5,605 bases of DNA, taken from assembly GCA_903829565.1 (NCBI GenBank), contig CAIKQM010000496.1:1-5605 (forward strand), in the 5' to 3' direction. This DNA is from an uncultured Planctomycetota bacterium (GTDB lineage Bacteria; Planctomycetota; UBA1135; GCA-002686595). Shown here piece after piece: positions 5,083-5,605 of this stretch; positions within the stretch are counted from its first letter, which is position 1, and every line of letters begins with the position of its first letter. A model generated the notes under the pieces. That model was given only the letters and a program-made list of their open reading frames with translations, searched no databases and was not told where the DNA came from. Position numbers and translations under genes: made by a program.

Positions 5083-5605
5083 ATGCACACAGCCCCCGCA
5101 CCGACGCACACGACGCTGTCGCCTCTGGCAGCAGGAGCCTCTCTGCTGGTGCTCCTGTTGGCAGGCTGCAGCGAACCGGAAGTGCCTGTGCAGCCGTGGC
5201 GGCCGAATCCGGCGGCGTTGGAGAAGCTCGGCGAGGATGTGCAAGCACCTGCGCAGCTTGCGCAGGCCTTGGAGCAGTTGTACGGCACGGCCGCACTCCC
5301 TGGAGGCGCAGTTGGTATTGCGGGGCAAGCCGAGTTGAGCGCGGAGCGCGCCAAGCAAGTGCGTGTCTCCAACGAGGCGCGCTATGCACGAGCCTTGGCG
5401 GCCTTGGAGTCGGGAGCTTGGGACTCGGTCAAGCCGCGCGAGGCCAGCCTCGCCGCTGCATGGATGGCGTTGCGCGACCGTCACAGGCGCGGCGAGTTGA
5501 GTGATGCCGAGTTGCGCGCCCAGGGCCGCGAGTTGTACTTGGGTTGGTACCCGACACTGGCTGACTCGGCTCATCTGTATCGCATGGAGTGCCAGCACTG
5601 CCACG
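5083..5605 (+). CDS. Lipoprotein cytochrome c, partial (3' end beyond window)
   Basis: The open frame runs off the window end after 174 codons. Residues 1-29 form a lipoprotein signal: a polar, proline-containing start, a hydrophobic core SLLVLLL and the lipobox LAGC with Cys29 as the anchor. Residues about 30-165 are soluble, Ala-rich and probably largely helical, with no motif I recognise. The last visible residues are LYRMECQHCH, in which CQHCH (Cys170, Cys173, His174) is a classical CxxCH site for covalent haem c attachment. The protein should therefore be a membrane-anchored c-type cytochrome facing the periplasm, with a leader domain before the haem domain. The axial methionine and the number of haems cannot be seen. 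The start at 5083 is supported by the signal peptide; no Shine-Dalgarno sequence is visible. It diverges from ygfZ across 119 bp. Role in electron transport is inferred; the redox partner is unknown. Confidence 0.85.
   Translation, partial: MHTAPAPTHTTLSPLAAGASLLVLLLAGCSEPEVPVQPWRPNPAALEKLGEDVQAPAQLAQALEQLYGTAALPGGAVGIAGQAELSAERAKQVRVSNEARYARALAALESGAWDSVKPREASLAAAWMALRDRHRRGELSDAELRAQGRELYLGWYPTLADSAHLYRMECQHCH

Noticed and set aside
4964..5389. Upstream extension of the ygfZ frame by 142 codons.
   Set aside because: The extension is Arg/Ala/Pro-rich without family similarity and lies antisense to the cytochrome c gene; the YgfZ fold begins normally after 4963.
5042..5504. Plus-strand open frames at 5042-5338 and 4962-5504 overlapping the cytochrome c gene.
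   Set aside because: They are Arg/Ser/Cys-rich shadows. The frame starting at 5083 has a lipobox and a CxxCH motif and stays open to the window end.

Overview
The window is high-GC bacterial chromosomal DNA and holds five protein genes, none of them a recognised phage, plasmid or defence gene. Four of the five are predicted to be exported: one secreted protein and three lipoproteins. The fifth is a YgfZ/GcvT-family protein. This mix (a HEAT-repeat lipoprotein, a DUF3108 lipoprotein carrying extra CxxC pairs, and a lipoprotein cytochrome c with a long leader before the haem site), together with start codons that mostly lack a strong Shine-Dalgarno sequence, suggests a Gram-negative bacterium, perhaps a planctomycete. 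That assignment is an inference from gene content and is not proven.

Layout. Positions 1-87 are non-coding DNA downstream of the first gene and include a small hairpin. Positions 88-1185 (minus) encode a secreted protein of unknown function with a possible LolA-like fold. Positions 1186-1480 are a 295-bp gap that looks non-coding. It is almost filled by a 277-bp module bounded by 28-nt inverted repeats that match at 25 of 28 positions. Positions 1481-2419 (minus) encode a HEAT-repeat lipoprotein. Positions 2420-2576 are a divergent intergenic region. Positions 2577-3851 (plus) encode a DUF3108 lipoprotein with two CxxC pairs. Five bases later, tail to tail, comes ygfZ (3857-4963, minus). A 119-bp divergent intergenic region (4964-5082) separates ygfZ from a lipoprotein cytochrome c (5083 to the window end, plus), which is cut right after its CxxCH haem motif.

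How the genes relate. No multi-gene operon is evident. The two minus-strand genes on the left are separated by the inverted-repeat module, and every other junction is divergent or convergent. The common theme is the cell envelope. YgfZ, which helps maintain certain Fe-S enzymes, and the cytochrome c share a divergent control region, but a functional link is speculative.

The least ordinary signals are the inverted-repeat module at 1206-1482, which resembles a MITE or the remnant of an insertion element and whose end overlaps the stop codon of the HEAT lipoprotein gene, and the zinc-ribbon-like CxxC pairs inside the DUF3108 protein. I found no CRISPR array, tRNA, rRNA or clearly novel multi-gene system.
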